A DNA stretch of 64,000 bases, taken from contig CM057225.1 of assembly GCA_029891385.1 (NCBI GenBank), positions 81,617,887-81,681,886 of the forward strand. The letters run 5' to 3'. The position numbers were made by a program, and so were the translations under genes. The notes beneath the pieces are model-generated. The model searched no databases, was not told where the DNA came from, and was given only the letters and a program-made list of their open reading frames with translations. Positions within the stretch are counted from its first letter, which is position 1; every line of letters starts with the position of its first letter. The DNA comes from Erythroxylum novogranatense. Its lineage: Eukaryota > Streptophyta > Magnoliopsida > Malpighiales > Erythroxylaceae. Shown one piece after another: positions 1-11,392 of this stretch.

Positions 1-1443
1 TCTAGTTCTATTCCTTTTCCTCTTTCACCAGCTATTGGGTAACATGCATGAAAATACATATACCCTTATTAGTCATTCTCACATAAGCTTCATTTCTTAA
101 TAATTATCATTACAATTCTATTTTGTTCTTAATCCATCAGCATAGGTCTCATTCATGATAGCATAAATCTTTACACATAGGTCCAATGTTTTTCAAACTT
201 TCCAGACCTCTAGTTAACACATAAATTCACATTTCTTCTTTTATAACCATGCTCTAATTTGGTCATTAAGGGAATTCAAATCTTCCATTTACAATCAACT
301 TTAACATGCAGTCATGAGCTGGATGCTTCCTGAATCAAGAGCTTATAACTTATTCATTTCTCAATCAATTAAGGCAATTCAAAACTTCATTTTCAATATA
401 CTCATATGGATATCACATATCCAAGGATGACTCAAAAATTATGTAAATTGGATTTATTGTGATTTTTACAAGCCTGTTCTGTTTATGTTCTTTTCTGTGT
501 CACTAACATTAGCAACACCCTTCCCTTTTTCAGCCATATATAACAGAATACTTATCAAATTAACATTTCCTTTATACACAACTTAGATGACACATTTTTG
601 AGCATTTCGTAAGAAGAACTCATCATCCAATTCTAACTCTAAGGTCTTCAAACAATTAACTTTCAGTTCTCGTTTCAATCCCGCTAGTATTCTGAACCAG
701 TGTCAATTCGGGGCCTATTACATTTGTTAGGCTCACCCTAAAATCGTGAAAAAAATCAGGGAGATAGTAGACATCTAGATCTACAACTTCTATGTTTTTG
801 AGTTTCGCAATATTCATATGGTAAACAGCTCAAAACAAATGAGCAAAAAGAGCTACGAATCTGTCTCCATGACAACTTAACCTTCAAAACCCTAGGTTTT
901 GGTTTAACCCCCCAAATCAACATAAAAACGAAATTCCTTCAAGAATAAGTGTCATTAGACATCAAGGAACAAGAATCCATCATCCAAATCATCAAACTCA
1001 TACATTCCATCAAATGGGTTTCACAAAAGAAGAGAGAAACCAAGATTTAATCCATAGATCTAAGTAAAGGAATGAAGGCTTACCTTTTTATACCACCCAA
1101 ATTGCTTGAATCTCCTTCCCTTTCATGTTACAAAAGTTGAAAAACTTGGAGAGGAGCTCCCATGGAGGTTTCGTGAGAGAGGGAGAAGAAGAAGACAATA
1201 TTTTTGTCTTATTCTCCAACTAGCTCCTTTTATATGCTTCATGTCCCCTTATTTACAAAACTACCACTCTTGTACTGGTTTTTAAACATTGCCTGAACAA
1301 TTTCCTGTGACCACCGAAAAATATCATACATCATTAATTTGATGTAACCAAAAGTTATTATTCACTGTCCTGTTTTTAAGGACATCATTCTAAAATACCG
1401 ATTTATTTTGGTGTACTGGGTAAACTAGATACCGGGTATTACA
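1..1443 (-). mobile_element. Ty3/gypsy-type LTR, solo or fragment, cut by the window edge
   Basis: Read on the minus strand, an LTR-like sequence starts at 1443 with TGTAATACCCGG, the usual TG start of plant gypsy LTRs, and runs out of the window at base 1. It has a TATA-like CATATAAAAGG (plus about 1224-1236) and, downstream, a splice-donor-like AAAAAGGTAAGCC near 1078-1090, as in several long plant gypsy LTRs. No coding sequence is visible. The target repeat cannot be tested because the other end lies outside. It interrupts older Athila/LARD-like sequence that resumes at 1444. Confidence 0.6.
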
Positions 1444-2290
1444 AAAAATACAAAAAATAACCATAGAAGCCTTAAGAAGTATTTAAGGCAAATACAAACA
1501 AAAAAAGGAGGCTACACATAATAAACAGGGTGATTAAAGTTGAGACATCAAGATTAACTCCACTTTTCCAGAATTTCTAGATCAAAACATAAAACAATTT
1601 TCTTTCTTTTCTCTTCTTATATTTCATTATCTTGGATGTTAATTTTGATTCTGGGATGTTGAACATGATTATGGATTTCTAAATCCATATTAGGGATTAT
1701 TCTTGAATTGTTTTGTATAACTTTATTCTTATTTAATTCCATATATATTAATTCTTTGTGGTTTTATTATGCTTATACTTGATAAGAAATCGAGAGATTG
1801 AATCAAGTTATATGTGTTAAGGTGCATAACAAGAGTTAGTAACTTAATAGACTAGCAAATATAATATTAATAAAAAATTAAAGAGATCTTAATTTTGAAT
1901 TAATTATCCATAGGATTGCTTCAAAGCAATTGAGTATTTAGGAGTAGTTTTGTAAATCAAAAGGTTGCAATTATATTATTATCTATTTCAACTGGGATTA
2001 CTTGATTAGACCTCAAGAGAGGGTAATCAAAACCTTTAAAATACTGTGATCAAGCATAAGTGAATTAACAAGATAAAGGGAAGATAAAATAAGGATAAAA
2101 TAACCCCTAAGTTTTCATTATTTACTAAGTTTATTCTTATTGTTAGCTTCCATTATTCAATTGTTTAGTTTTATTAGTTTATTTCAATTCATTCAATCTT
2201 TTATTACCTTAGAAAAGGGCATCCTACTTATAATAGGTGTTATATTTATATTTCATTTTGTTTCTAATGTGTTGTTAGTTAGGTTTTTTT
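1444..2290 (+). repeat. Athila/LARD-like LTR, copy 1 (partial)
   Basis: Three blocks here recur in the same order near 5.5-8.6 kb. Block 1466-1550 matches 5551-5640, block 1802-1845 matches 5641-5685, and block 2110-2215 matches 8517-8640. The pair therefore looks like two copies of one LTR. This copy has lost its 5' end to the minus-strand LTR ending at 1443. The right border is uncertain because similarity fades after about 2215. No coding capacity. Confidence 0.55.
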
Positions 2291-2884
2291 GTTAATTCTT
2301 ACATATGTATCTATTATTTGTTTATTTTTAAAGTGATTTTGTTTGATAAATATCATATTTGCAAAGGTATTATAAGTTAGGGAACATATTTCGAAGGAAG
2401 TAGGAGGAAAATGATGCATAACATGCCAATTTTGGAAGGTGTCAGGCTCTTCACAATCATACATGATGTGATGCACATTAATGCATGATCATGACAGAAG
2501 ACCCTTTAGTATAATATACGATCGTGCACTATAATGCATGATTGGGCATGACCCTTTTACCCTTTTCGAAAACCCTAACCCTTATAAATAGTCTTTTTCT
2601 CTTCTTCCACCTCTCATATTCTCTCTCTAAACTAGTAGCCCGCCTTTATAGCTCTTGGTTTCTCTCAAATCTCTCTTAGATTTCGCATGAATTTCACCCT
2701 TTTCTTTTATATTTCTTATAGATTAACATTATATCCATACAAATCTAGTGATTCCCACACTAAACACATTTTGTTAGTGGATTTTGTAATATTTGATCCA
2801 CGCTTTCTCTCTCCTATGTTTTTAAATCTCTTTTGTGTTTTTATTGTTGTTTTTTTTAGTTTTTTTACTAGTTTTTCTATCTAG
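2291..2884 (+). other. Leader-like non-coding stretch with TATA box
   Basis: AT-rich sequence with near-palindromic CATG/CACGATCGTG motifs (2400-2550). A TATA box, CTTATAAATAG (2581-2591), is followed by a CT-rich leader. A 65-codon open frame at 2687-2884 is phenylalanine-rich, has no recognisable domain and is not called a gene. Confidence 0.35.
2582..2590 (+). promoter_or_regulatory. Putative TATA box of the old LTR element
   Basis: TTATAAATA followed within 60 bp by a CT-rich initiator and leader region (CTCTTCTTCCACC, CTCTCTCTAAAC), the usual layout of plant LTR promoters. The decayed ORF begins about 300 bp downstream. Confidence 0.4.
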
Positions 2885-4030
2885 AATGTCTCCAAGAATT
2901 AAGCAAATCACAAAACATTAAAACCTAAATGGGAAAATGAAGGTGTCAAGTAATGTGCATGTGATTTAGCCAAGGATTTTGGAGCTTCTTCTCTAATCTT
3001 CTCTAAAAAAAGATAAAAATTTCAAAATCTTCATTCTAAAATAATTACTGTACTTTAATATTTTGAATTTTGAATTTTTGAAGATTTGAATTTGAAAGGA
3101 AAACTTGAGGCTTTGAGTGCTAGAATTCAATGGGATAAATTTATTTGTTATGGTTATCTTGTGTTTGAAGAATTGTACCTTAAAATGTACACTACTTGAC
3201 CCTATAAGTTGGGAAAGTTAGATAATTTTTGGTTTTGATTGCAAGGAAAAACTTATAATTTGGATTATGATATCATGGAAGAAATATTTGGTTGTCCAAA
3301 ATCAAACCTTGTTGAAAAATAAGAAAAATTTCATGGTAAAAGATATTGAAAAAATTTAACGGGATTAAATGTCCTTAATCCACATAATGCACCTAATATT
3401 GTTATTAAGAATCCTGAATGCTTGTTACTACGTAAATTCATGTGTCATGCTATTTTCTTTAAGAGTCAAAGTAACAAGTGCTCTAAAAAATATTTATTTA
3501 TACTTTGGTGCCTGAATAATAAGGTTCTAGTCTACATATCCACTTATATGTTTAAAAAATAGTTAATTAGTTAAATAAGAAAAGAAGTTGTTTAGGCAAG
3601 GATTTTCTTGTACCTGTTTTAGCTTAATAACATGGTGTTAATATTGATAAACTAACCCTAATTTTTCCTAAGTTTTTAAATCATATCCATTTAAGGCGAG
3701 CTGAGATCTTGGAGTGCTATGGTATATAACTTCAAGATATCAGCTCGAAAAAAGTTAAACATAAGATAGGATAAGCGAGTTCTAGTTCCACACCTCTACA
3801 CCAACTCAGACAAGTTTTATCAAGTGATGGATTCAAGGAGGAGGAAAAAGGCTAGGAGTTGGTGGTTGGAAAAATGGAAGAGAATAATAAGCGTCTAGAG
3901 GGTCATCTGGACACCATAAAGGCATAATTGACGGAGGTCATGCACCATCAACAATATCAGATGAAGAAATTGTTCAAATTTTTTGCTATCCAAGGTATCC
4001 AAGTTCTATCTCTAACATTGTGACCAATTG
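2885..4030 (+). pseudogene. Decayed ORF of an Athila/LARD-type element
   Basis: A possible start at 2886 (MSPRIKQITKH) is followed by frames broken by stops. The longest readable stretch, about 3119-3350, contains YGYLVFEELYLKMY, then a region ending in YNLDYDIMEEIFGCPKSN, with three to four stops. The 3' part (about 3825-4005) reads as a charged, coiled-coil-like tail containing MEENNKRLEGHLDTIKA. This layout resembles the large plant-specific ORF of Athila/LARD-type elements (putative plant transposon protein). The assignment is by remembered pattern, not by search. It cannot encode a functional protein. Confidence 0.4.
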
Positions 4031-5168
4031 AATCACTATAAGTATTATTGTTTTTACTTTTTACTTATTATTATTTCTCTTTATTTTTAATGTTTTGATT
4101 TCCACATTGAGAAAAATGTAAAATTTCAAGTGTGGGATGCATATGTGCATTGAATATCATTTGTGTGTGAATTTTACAATTGCATTGTGTTAGCTTTTTA
4201 ATAGGTCGACATATTTTCGTTGCATGATGTGTGCATTGTGTTAGTGTGTCAATGACATTAATTGAATGAAATTGGTTTACTTTCGAACATGGCCATTTAA
4301 ATTATAAAGGCATATTAACCTATGAATTTTGTGTTTTAAGTGTCTTTGGGAAGAATATGCATGTTAATTAGGATATGAAACCTATTCTTTCACTATATCG
4401 CATTTGTTTGGATAAATTTATAATTACATTTATTTAAATTGGTAGGCATTAATGGTAACCTTTCATGTTTGACTAAAAAGAAATGAGTTAAGCTAAGAAA
4501 TGCTTTAAAAAATGTGTTAAATAAAATTATGATTCTGTTGGACCTTTTTAAGAAAATTGGGTTAAGAATAGAGCTAGTGACTAGTTGAGAGTTGTGATAT
4601 AGCTGAGTAAACGGTTGAATTCATGAAAAAAATGTTTATCTTCATATTAAATGGCTAGAATGACACTCCAACCAAGCTAAAAAAACATAACCTAGTGAGT
4701 AACCGGGAGTCACTCATGATAAGATGTTTGCCTTAACATCAAAAGACTAAGTGACATTTAAGGAAATCTAAAAAATTAGTGCATATAATAAAATTAAATC
4801 TATTTTATTGAACTTTAAAAATGGAAAATTTTTTCATTAAAGGTTACTTAGTGATAATTTACATTTTTAATTGATTAATAATAATAAGAATAAGTGCATG
4901 CTTATAAGTTTCAAAGGTGCACAAATAGGATGTCAATATTTTGATTGATATGTATATAAAAATCAAAGCATTTAAACATGAACAAAATAACTTAGTGTGT
5001 TGGCACTTTTAAGTGGTTAATATTTGAGGTTAAGTAATTCCATGAGATTTGACGTCATTATATCATTATTGCATTCTTGAATGATTTTGTGATTATGTGT
5101 TTATATGTTTTTCTTATTTATGGTTTTAGTTTTCTTAGGGATAAGCAAAGATTTAAGTGTGTAGATGT
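4031..5168 (+). other. 3' non-coding region of the old LARD-like element
   Basis: AT-rich, no open frame. It contains TCAAGTGTGGGATGCATAT (about 4118-4140), a purine-rich AAGTGTGGG motif common downstream of ORFs in Athila-type elements. It ends with GATTTAAGTGTGTAGATG (5150-5167), a degenerate polypurine tract directly before an LTR-like TGATAGG. Block 4558-4680 is similar to 24425-24540, so the same family occurs twice in the window. Confidence 0.4.
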
Positions 5169-5685
5169 TGATAGGTATATATTATATTATTTATTGTAGA
5201 TATTTAATTTTTTAAGTGTTTTCCTAGATGATAATCTTATGTTTAGGACTTATAATTATGTTCTTGTTAGTGTTTTAATTGTTTGATTATTTTAAAGCAA
5301 GGATTTAATATTAGTTTTAGGTTTCAAAGGTTGGTTGATGTGATTGTTAGTGAGTGGAAATAGAAAAATTTGAAGAAAAGATGAAGAATTTGAAGAATAG
5401 GAATATGCACGATTGTGGAATTGAAGTAGTTATATGGGATGGGCATCTATCAGGAGAATGTGTGATCATGCACTACTTGTCCAGTAGTAAGAATTTTTGT
5501 ATTCTTAACCTTTTAGGGCTATTTTTGGACTAAAATTAAGTAGGAAGACCCCTAGAAGCCTAACAAATACTTAAAGCAAAGAAAAGCACAAAAAGGAGGC
5601 TATACATCATAAACAAGGGGATCAACGTGGAGAGAGCAAGATCAAGTTATATGTGTTAAGGTGTGCAACAATAGTTGACTACTTA
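5169..5685 (+). repeat. Athila/LARD-like LTR, copy 2, left part
   Basis: Begins with TGATAGG after a polypurine-like tract and shares two blocks with copy 1 (5551-5640 and 5641-5685). Compared with copy 1 it lacks about 245 bp (the equivalent of 1556-1801). The joint falls at a short AAG/ATCAAG repeat, suggesting a microhomology deletion. It is interrupted at 5685 by a gypsy LTR and resumes near 8426-8516. Confidence 0.5.
5681..5685 (+). repeat. Target-site duplication ACTTA, left copy
   Basis: ACTTA immediately precedes TGTTGGAACCCC at 5686, and ACTTA recurs at 8421-8425 immediately after ...TTTAACA. A 5 bp duplication is the expected signature of LTR element insertion. Confidence 0.5.
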
Positions 5686-8420
5686 TGTTGGAACCCCACC
5701 CCGGTGAGTCACGTGTCCGACGTCCTACGTGACATCTGGGCGCGCATCCCACGAGGGAGAAATTCCCTACCAGATCGAACCTAAAAAACGAACTCATTTC
5801 ACTCACTTCCGAACAGATCTTGAAAAATTCACCCAAAATTTCTCCTGAAATTTAAAAGTCTTAGGGCCCAAATTGAAATATGATTTCTAAGATAAAAAGA
5901 AATTCCATGCCTCTAGTTTATTCAAAACTTAAAATCACCTCAATCGGATCTCTATAGATCGAGATATCACCAAAATACGGAAGCATGATCAAACATTTCC
6001 ATCCGATCGTCTCACTTTGATTTAATTCATAAATTTCCAATTAATATCAAAAACTCTAGTTTTTATGGAGAGGTAGTAAATTTTCTTAGAAAACCAATGC
6101 TTCAAAAATCGAGTAAATCGAAGGTCAAACAAAAGAGTTATAAGCAAAAGAGTGGAAGGAGGTTGGATTTGAAAAAAAAAAGGAAAATCAATAAATAAGT
6201 TAAATAAAAAATAATAATAAATAAAAAAATTCAAAGCTCATTACACTCGCCATCGCCTCACGGTTGCTATGTAGGCGCCATGAGTGGCCTCGCCTACGGG
6301 TCACTCCAAAACGTATATCTGAACTTCAAAAATTCATAACTTTTTACATAGAATTTCAAAATTTGAAAATTTGGTATCAATAAAAAGCTAAACGGAAACT
6401 CTACAAATTTCATAAAGGATGAAAATTCCAATTTGGTCTCTAAGGGAGTTAAAAACCACCTCAAAGTTACTGCCTGGAAAAAGACATTACAAACAGTAAC
6501 AACACATTTTCTAAACCTTGTAACTTCCTACTCCAAAGCTAAAGTCTGACATATTTCATATCAATGAAAACATCTAAACATAAACTACCATCTTCAAGAA
6601 GACCTTCTGGTCAAATTCTAACTCTATGAGGGTTAAAAACTCAATCAAAGTTTTTGCTCATAATTTCCATTTTGACAGCACATACGCCAAACTTTAACAA
6701 TCCATATCCTTCAAATACCAACACATTTGACAGCATCTGCAAAAAATTTCAATCATCCACATCCTCCAACTCCCACATCCAAACATGACATATGATACAT
6801 CATTGGAATCCTATAAAAATACTCCATAACACTCAAGAAGGCTGATAGAGCCAACCAATCCACATCAGTCCATAAATTGTCTAAAAAATACAGCAAACAC
6901 AATTATACTCTTATGCCATTTTCAAAACCATACTACATCACCTTTTTATTAAACATATGCAAAACACAAGAAAACTCAAATGTCTTTCATTAATATCATA
7001 ACATAAGTTCTTACAAAGCTTTAGTGAGCATTTTAGCCCTAATACATCAAAGTTTCAAAAAGGTCAAATTACAAAGAAAGGTTACATGAACAGTAACTTT
7101 TGTTCCAAAATGCATCTAAAGCTTTGTTTCCAAAAGATAGCTTCAAAAATAAAAGTAAATAGGAGTGATGCCTCGCCCCTGATGTGGTCACTCGTTCCCT
7201 CGCTCGTTGCCTATGGATGGGAAGGGAAGAGGGGGTGAGCTCGATGGCTCATGGGTAACACGTTAATAACCAAGAATAAGAAAAAATTCTTTAATTATTT
7301 ATTTTCAAAGCAAACTTTACAATAACCATTTATGCCATATAGAATTTCCCAAAATTTTCAACTTATCAAAACATTCACGAAAACAACATAATGAATACAT
7401 CAAAATGCTCACAATTCAATATCACATACGCACATAGAAGATGGTTTGGGTGGATCCAAACAGAACGTACTACACATTCCCGTGAAGCGGTCATGTGTAG
7501 CTGTGAATTTATGGGAGTCCGTGAGAAGCTTCATACCACTAGCGGCAGGCGGGAGAAGCCTATAAACAGACAAGTACACTTGACTCTTAAGGGACCACCA
7601 CAAACCCATAGAATCATGCATTTCACATATTTCACACATATTTGCCAAAATGGCACTTTTCTGAAAGCAAAATTATAATATCACATTCTTCCGAAATCAC
7701 ATTTCACATTCTTTTTCAATTGTCAAACAATTTTGCAAGTATTCCCACAATTTATTCACACAAAAAAGACACATGGTATAATTTCAAACTATCCCAAAAA
7801 GTAATAACTGCATAAATTCAAAGTTATCGGAAATCGTTTAATTGCATTTATGGAAAGAAACTTAATTAGCTCATTAACTTAATTATTAAGATGTCACCCA
7901 ACTTAAATCCTTTTGTTTTAGGCTTGGTCAAGTGGCCATTGCTCTAGCTCCTCTTGCCTCTCTTTTCCTTCTTCAAACACAAAAATCCCAAAATTACAAG
8001 AGATGTCAAAATTGAAAAATCTAAGGAAGCAAAAGCATGTAATTGATCCTATACAACCATACCCATGCTTTTCCTAAGCTGATTGAACCAAAACCTATCA
8101 AAATTTCCAAAAGTTTTTTCCATGCACTTACCTTGAAACTCCACCCATGTATTTTTGTTTCTTATCTCTAATGGAAGATTAAACCTTCCTCTTTCTTTTT
8201 CCTTCTCAAACCAAATTGAAACTCCCTCTTACAAGCTTAGAACAATTGAAACCTAACTCTTTCTTCCTTTCGTCTTTTTCTTCTCCCTCCACTGAAACTC
8301 ACTCACTTTCCTTTACTTGCAAAAATTTTCATAGGACAAATACGGTGTTGTTTCCTTCTTTCCTTTAAAAGAAACAAAAATGACCTAAATACCCCTCCTT
8401 ACAAGTCTTAAACTTTAACA
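5686..8420 (-). mobile_element. Ty3/gypsy-type solo LTR (~2.7 kb)
   Basis: The plus-strand edges are TGTTGG...TTAACA with matching 5 bp flanks (ACTTA). Internal signals read better on the minus strand. TACCTTGAAACTCC near 8130-8145 looks like a minus-strand splice donor, and modules such as ATGAAATTTGTAGAG read on the minus strand near 6403-6417. GC-rich blocks at 6248-6302 and 7168-7215 (GCCTCGCC-type) stand out from AT-rich surroundings, as in the LTRs of E1 and E2. There is no gag or pol, so it is interpreted as a solo LTR. The overlapping open frames at 7391-7678 (+) and 7409-7648 (-) have no domain. The right border could alternatively be near 8487 or 8515. Confidence 0.5.
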
Positions 8421-8425
8421 ACTTA
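8421..8425 (+). repeat. Target-site duplication ACTTA, right copy
   Basis: Matches 5681-5685 exactly and directly follows the proposed LTR end. Confidence 0.45.
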
Positions 8426-8740
8426 AATGAACTTCCCAATTTGTCCTTATAAAACCTCATTCTTTTTAATTTCACTAACCCTATACAAAAATCTAATTTA
8501 ATCTTAAATTTCCAATATTGATTAATTTATTCGTATTGCTAGCTTCCATTATTCAATTGTTTAGTTTTGATAGTTTATTTCGATTTCAATTGATTTATTT
8601 TAATTCAATTCGTTCAATTTATTATCTTAGACAAATTACGTTCAAGTTGTTAGCTGACTAATCAATTCTTGTGGGAATGAAACCTTTTATACTACAAGTT
8701 ACAGTTTGTATATTTACAGTATCAAAGTTTTTATTACAAA
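8426..8740 (+). repeat. Athila/LARD-like LTR, copy 2, right part
   Basis: Bases 8517-8640 match 2110-2215 of copy 1 (shared GCTAGCTTCCATTATTCAAT-type block), so the old LTR resumes after the inserted gypsy LTR. It is followed by CTTGTGGGAATGAAACC and a primer-binding-site-like remnant, as at the 3' edge of a 5' LTR. Bases 8426-8515 are not clearly alignable to copy 1. Confidence 0.45.
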
Positions 8741-8741
8741 A

Positions 8742-8758
8742 AATCAAGTTTTTATGCC
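8742..8758 (+). other. Degenerate primer-binding-site region
   Basis: ATCAAGTTTTTATGCCA resembles the ...TTTTTGGCGCC stretch that follows the 5' LTR of Athila-like elements, with the GC core decayed. A gag remnant starts within about 100 bp. Inference from family knowledge. Confidence 0.35.
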
Positions 8759-8809
8759 ATTATTATATTTTTTGAAGTTTAGCTTTCTTTTAATGTTATC
8801 TTCCCTTAT

Positions 8810-9430
8810 TTTAAGGTAGTTTACGAGATATAGGAGATCTTGAAGTGCAAACTTATGTAATCCACTTCCTAGTAAACCTGAAATTGAGCAAATATTTAGA
8901 TAAACAATGCAAAAAGGAGATGAGAGAATATTGTAAATAAGAAAAATTATGGAAACATTGACATCAGTGGCAAAAAATATAATTGCATCATTAGTGCTAA
9001 CACTTTATGTTTCAGGTTGATTTAGAGGGTGAGAAATTACAAGCTCAAACAAGTCCATCTTCACTTGCTACTAACTTTTAGTGGAATACTTATGGAAGAT
9101 ACAAACATTTTCATTAAGGATTTATATTCGATGATACAAACATTTCTTTTAAATGGTTATTACAAAATATGAGCTACATATTGGATGTTTGCCTTTTTAC
9201 CTAAGAGATCAATCAAGGAGAAGGTTTCTTTAGAACGATGTGGACTTTTTTGAGAATTGAGACCATGAATATGATACCTTTGTACTATAATTCTTTCATC
9301 CAGATAAGAAAATTGAGCTCAGGATGCAAATTCAAAGTTTTTTATAAAGTGAGAGAGAAAGATCCTAAAAAGCTTGGGAGAGATATATTTTTTTAGCCAA
9401 TGCCTACACCATCAATAGTCCTTACAATCA
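8810..9430 (+). pseudogene. gag: Athila-like gag remnant
   Basis: Shifting frames with many stops still show gag-like segments. GCLPFYLRDQSRRRFL at about 9186-9233 matches the capsid pattern LFPFSLxDKAxxWL. Next comes FFHPDKKIELRMQIQSF at about 9290-9341 (pattern FFPPxKTxxLRxxIxxF), then YKVREKDPKKLGRD at about 9340-9383 (pattern FxQxEGESLYEAWERF). This order is that of Athila/Tat-type capsid proteins. It lies between the primer-binding-site-like motif and the protease remnant at 9672. The protein would assemble the virus-like particle. This copy is dead. Confidence 0.6.
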
Positions 9431-9671
9431 TCTCCTAACAAACTTGAGAAGTATGATATAGTATCTTTAACCAAGAGTGTACTATAATTTAATAAAACAA
9501 ACAACCTACAAAGTTAAAGGATCCAAGGATTTTTCTTATTTCATATCATTTTAATTCTTATAGTATTTATAAATACTTTCGTAATTTAAGTGCAAGTATT
9601 GATTTTATACTTTTATTTCTCTTTTTAGAAAGCTTGGACTATGAGAACTTAAGTCTATAATAGTGGTACTA

Positions 9672-9989
9672 GAACTGGATGATAGGTCCATTAGGTGCCT
9701 AATTAGGGTAGTGGAAAATCTATTTGTTCAATTAGGAAAATTAATTTTTCCTACAATTTTTTTGATATTGGACATCGAGTAAGAAATTAAGGTTCCCATT
9801 ATCTTAAGGAGACTATATATTAGCTATTAGAGGGCACTAAGTGATGCGGCTAAGGGTAGGTTAATATTGAGTGTGGCCAATGAGGATGAGTTCACCATCT
9901 CCATGGCCTTGAAATGGCCTACACTTGATAATGCTTATTATAGGATTGATATTATTGATCTTATTGTGCATGACGACTCACTTACTTAA
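9672..9989 (+). pseudogene. Athila-like aspartic protease remnant
   Basis: One frame of about 106 codons with two internal stops reads ELDDRSIRCLIRVVENLFVQ, then a segment ending in PTIFLILDIE and PIILRRLYIS. A further part contains AKGRLILSVANEDEFTISM and ends with AYYRIDIIDLIV. This is the end of the retropepsin domain plus its linker in Athila-like Ty3/gypsy polyproteins (patterns DRSIRxPxGIVEDVLVxV and PIILGRPFL). The enzyme would cleave the Gag-Pol precursor. Upstream bases 9430-9670 are too decayed to read. No reverse transcriptase follows. Confidence 0.65.
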
Positions 9990-10122
9990 GTTAACCCTTG
10001 GTACTTATTGAAAACCAAGAGGATTCTAACCGGTTTTTTTTTTTTGAAAGGAGAGGAATATAAACCTAGATTATTTTAAGTTTTTTAAGACTTAAGAGAA
10101 GAAAAGCCTAAACCCCTACAAT

Positions 10123-10268
10123 CTACCCATGAAGCAATGGCATTCTCACTTACAATATGCATATTTAGGAGAAATTAGTATTGATCCTATTAGTACTTCT
10201 TCCTTACTAAGTTTTGTGCATAAAGATAAGTTTCTTAAAGTTTTATTAAAGGAAAAGATGAAAATTTA
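10123..10268 (+). pseudogene. Linker just before reverse transcriptase, Athila-like pol remnant
   Basis: One frame reads LPMKQWHSHLQYAYLGEISI, followed by a segment containing SLLSFVHKDKFLKVLLKEK, then a stop. It corresponds to the conserved LPxHLxYAFLGExxxxPVIIxxxL...LLxVLxxHK segment that directly precedes reverse transcriptase in Athila-like polyproteins. After 10268 I find no recognisable YxDD or other RT motif. The RT, RNase H and integrase portion is deleted or displaced. Confidence 0.6.
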
Positions 10269-11049
10269 ATTTTATGTTACCATTTGAAGTTGAATAAAGG
10301 ATAAGAAACCATTTATCGTTAATAAGTAGTGATTAAAGAACTACTTTTAGAGCCTTTAATGAGTAGCTCCATTTAATGACCATGTCTAGCTATAGACATT
10401 AAATTTAATTCTTGTTGGAAGGCATCGTAATAATCTAACCCCAGTTTTCTTTCATTTTAATTTGTTAGTTCTAGAGTTCCACTAATTTTTATATAATATC
10501 TTTTATAAGTTATTTTATTGTCATGGATTTTACCTCATTACTCTTTTATGGACTTAGGGATATTTCTCTACTTTAATTATCTTTTATAATTATTTGTATT
10601 TTCTTAGTTGTACAATATTGAGTACAATTTCATGCTTAAGTGTAAGGGTGGAATTGATATTTGTTTAACTGCATTTTGATTTCTCAAAATTTTTCTTTTC
10701 TTGACTTTCCTCTTATTTTGTGTTTAAGATATCATTAGTTACTTATTTTTTAGAATTTAAATAATATGTTCTAAAAAGAATTGGCTAAGCCATACAAAAT
10801 TTAGTAAATCAATTGGAATTAGTATCAGATAAAATATAAGTTATTATAGTGTTGAACCTAATTCTAAACGTCTAATACTTTCACTAACAAAGTAGCTTAG
10901 AGACTAATTAGAAGTGATGTAATACACAGAGAAGACTATGAGTTTAGGAGTTAATTGAGTTTGGATCTCCTTCTTAATTGAGATTATATATTTAACATCT
11001 ATGGGTATAACTTCCTTCCAATAAATTTGGTAGTGAGGAAGATAGACCT
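10269..11049 (+). other. AT-rich non-coding remainder, possible Athila 3' sequence
   Basis: No open frame of note. CTTAAGTGTAAGGGTGGAAT (10633-10652) resembles the AAGTGTGGGGGGAATTGAT polypurine motif that lies downstream of pol in Athila-like elements. RT to integrase has therefore been lost between about 10270 and 10630. Confidence 0.35.
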
Positions 11050-11109
11050 TTCTTTTTAAAGTTCCAATTTAAAACAAGCTTGGGGATGTACGTTGTATGT
11101 AGATAGTTA

Positions 11110-11240
11110 GCTATGAGTTGTTCTTTAATCCTACAAATAATATCCTTTAAAGTTAGCTCATTTGATCTTTCATGTCTTTGAAAGTGCCTAACATTCGTTT
11201 CTTTCCAGATGTAGCATATAGAGCTACCAAATTTACTTTA
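11110..11240 (-). pseudogene. LINE 3'-end remnant
   Basis: On the minus strand a frame reads SSICYIWKETNVRHFQRHER and continues to LKDIICRIKEQL without a stop. The pattern YxIWKERNxRxF followed by an amphipathic helix is typical of the C-terminal end of plant L1-type LINE ORF2 (zinc-finger RVT region). Only this last piece is preserved and the 5' part is absent. It sits next to a spliced gene fragment on the same strand (11393-11754), which raises the possibility of 3' transduction or chance juxtaposition. Confidence 0.5.
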
Positions 11241-11392
11241 GGTTGATAGCATAAGTTTATACATAACTTGAAACTGTGCTCACTGGATGTATAACTTGAA
11301 GCTACAATAGGAATGTAAACATATATATAGGAAAGAGATGAAGAGGAAATATAGTACAGAAAAAGTAGCAAAGAGGAAGCTAAAATACCTAA

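Noticed and set aside
7391..7678. 95-codon plus and 79-codon minus frames overlapping each other
   Set aside because: Both lie within the solo LTR; no domain, and overlapping opposite frames indicate chance openness.
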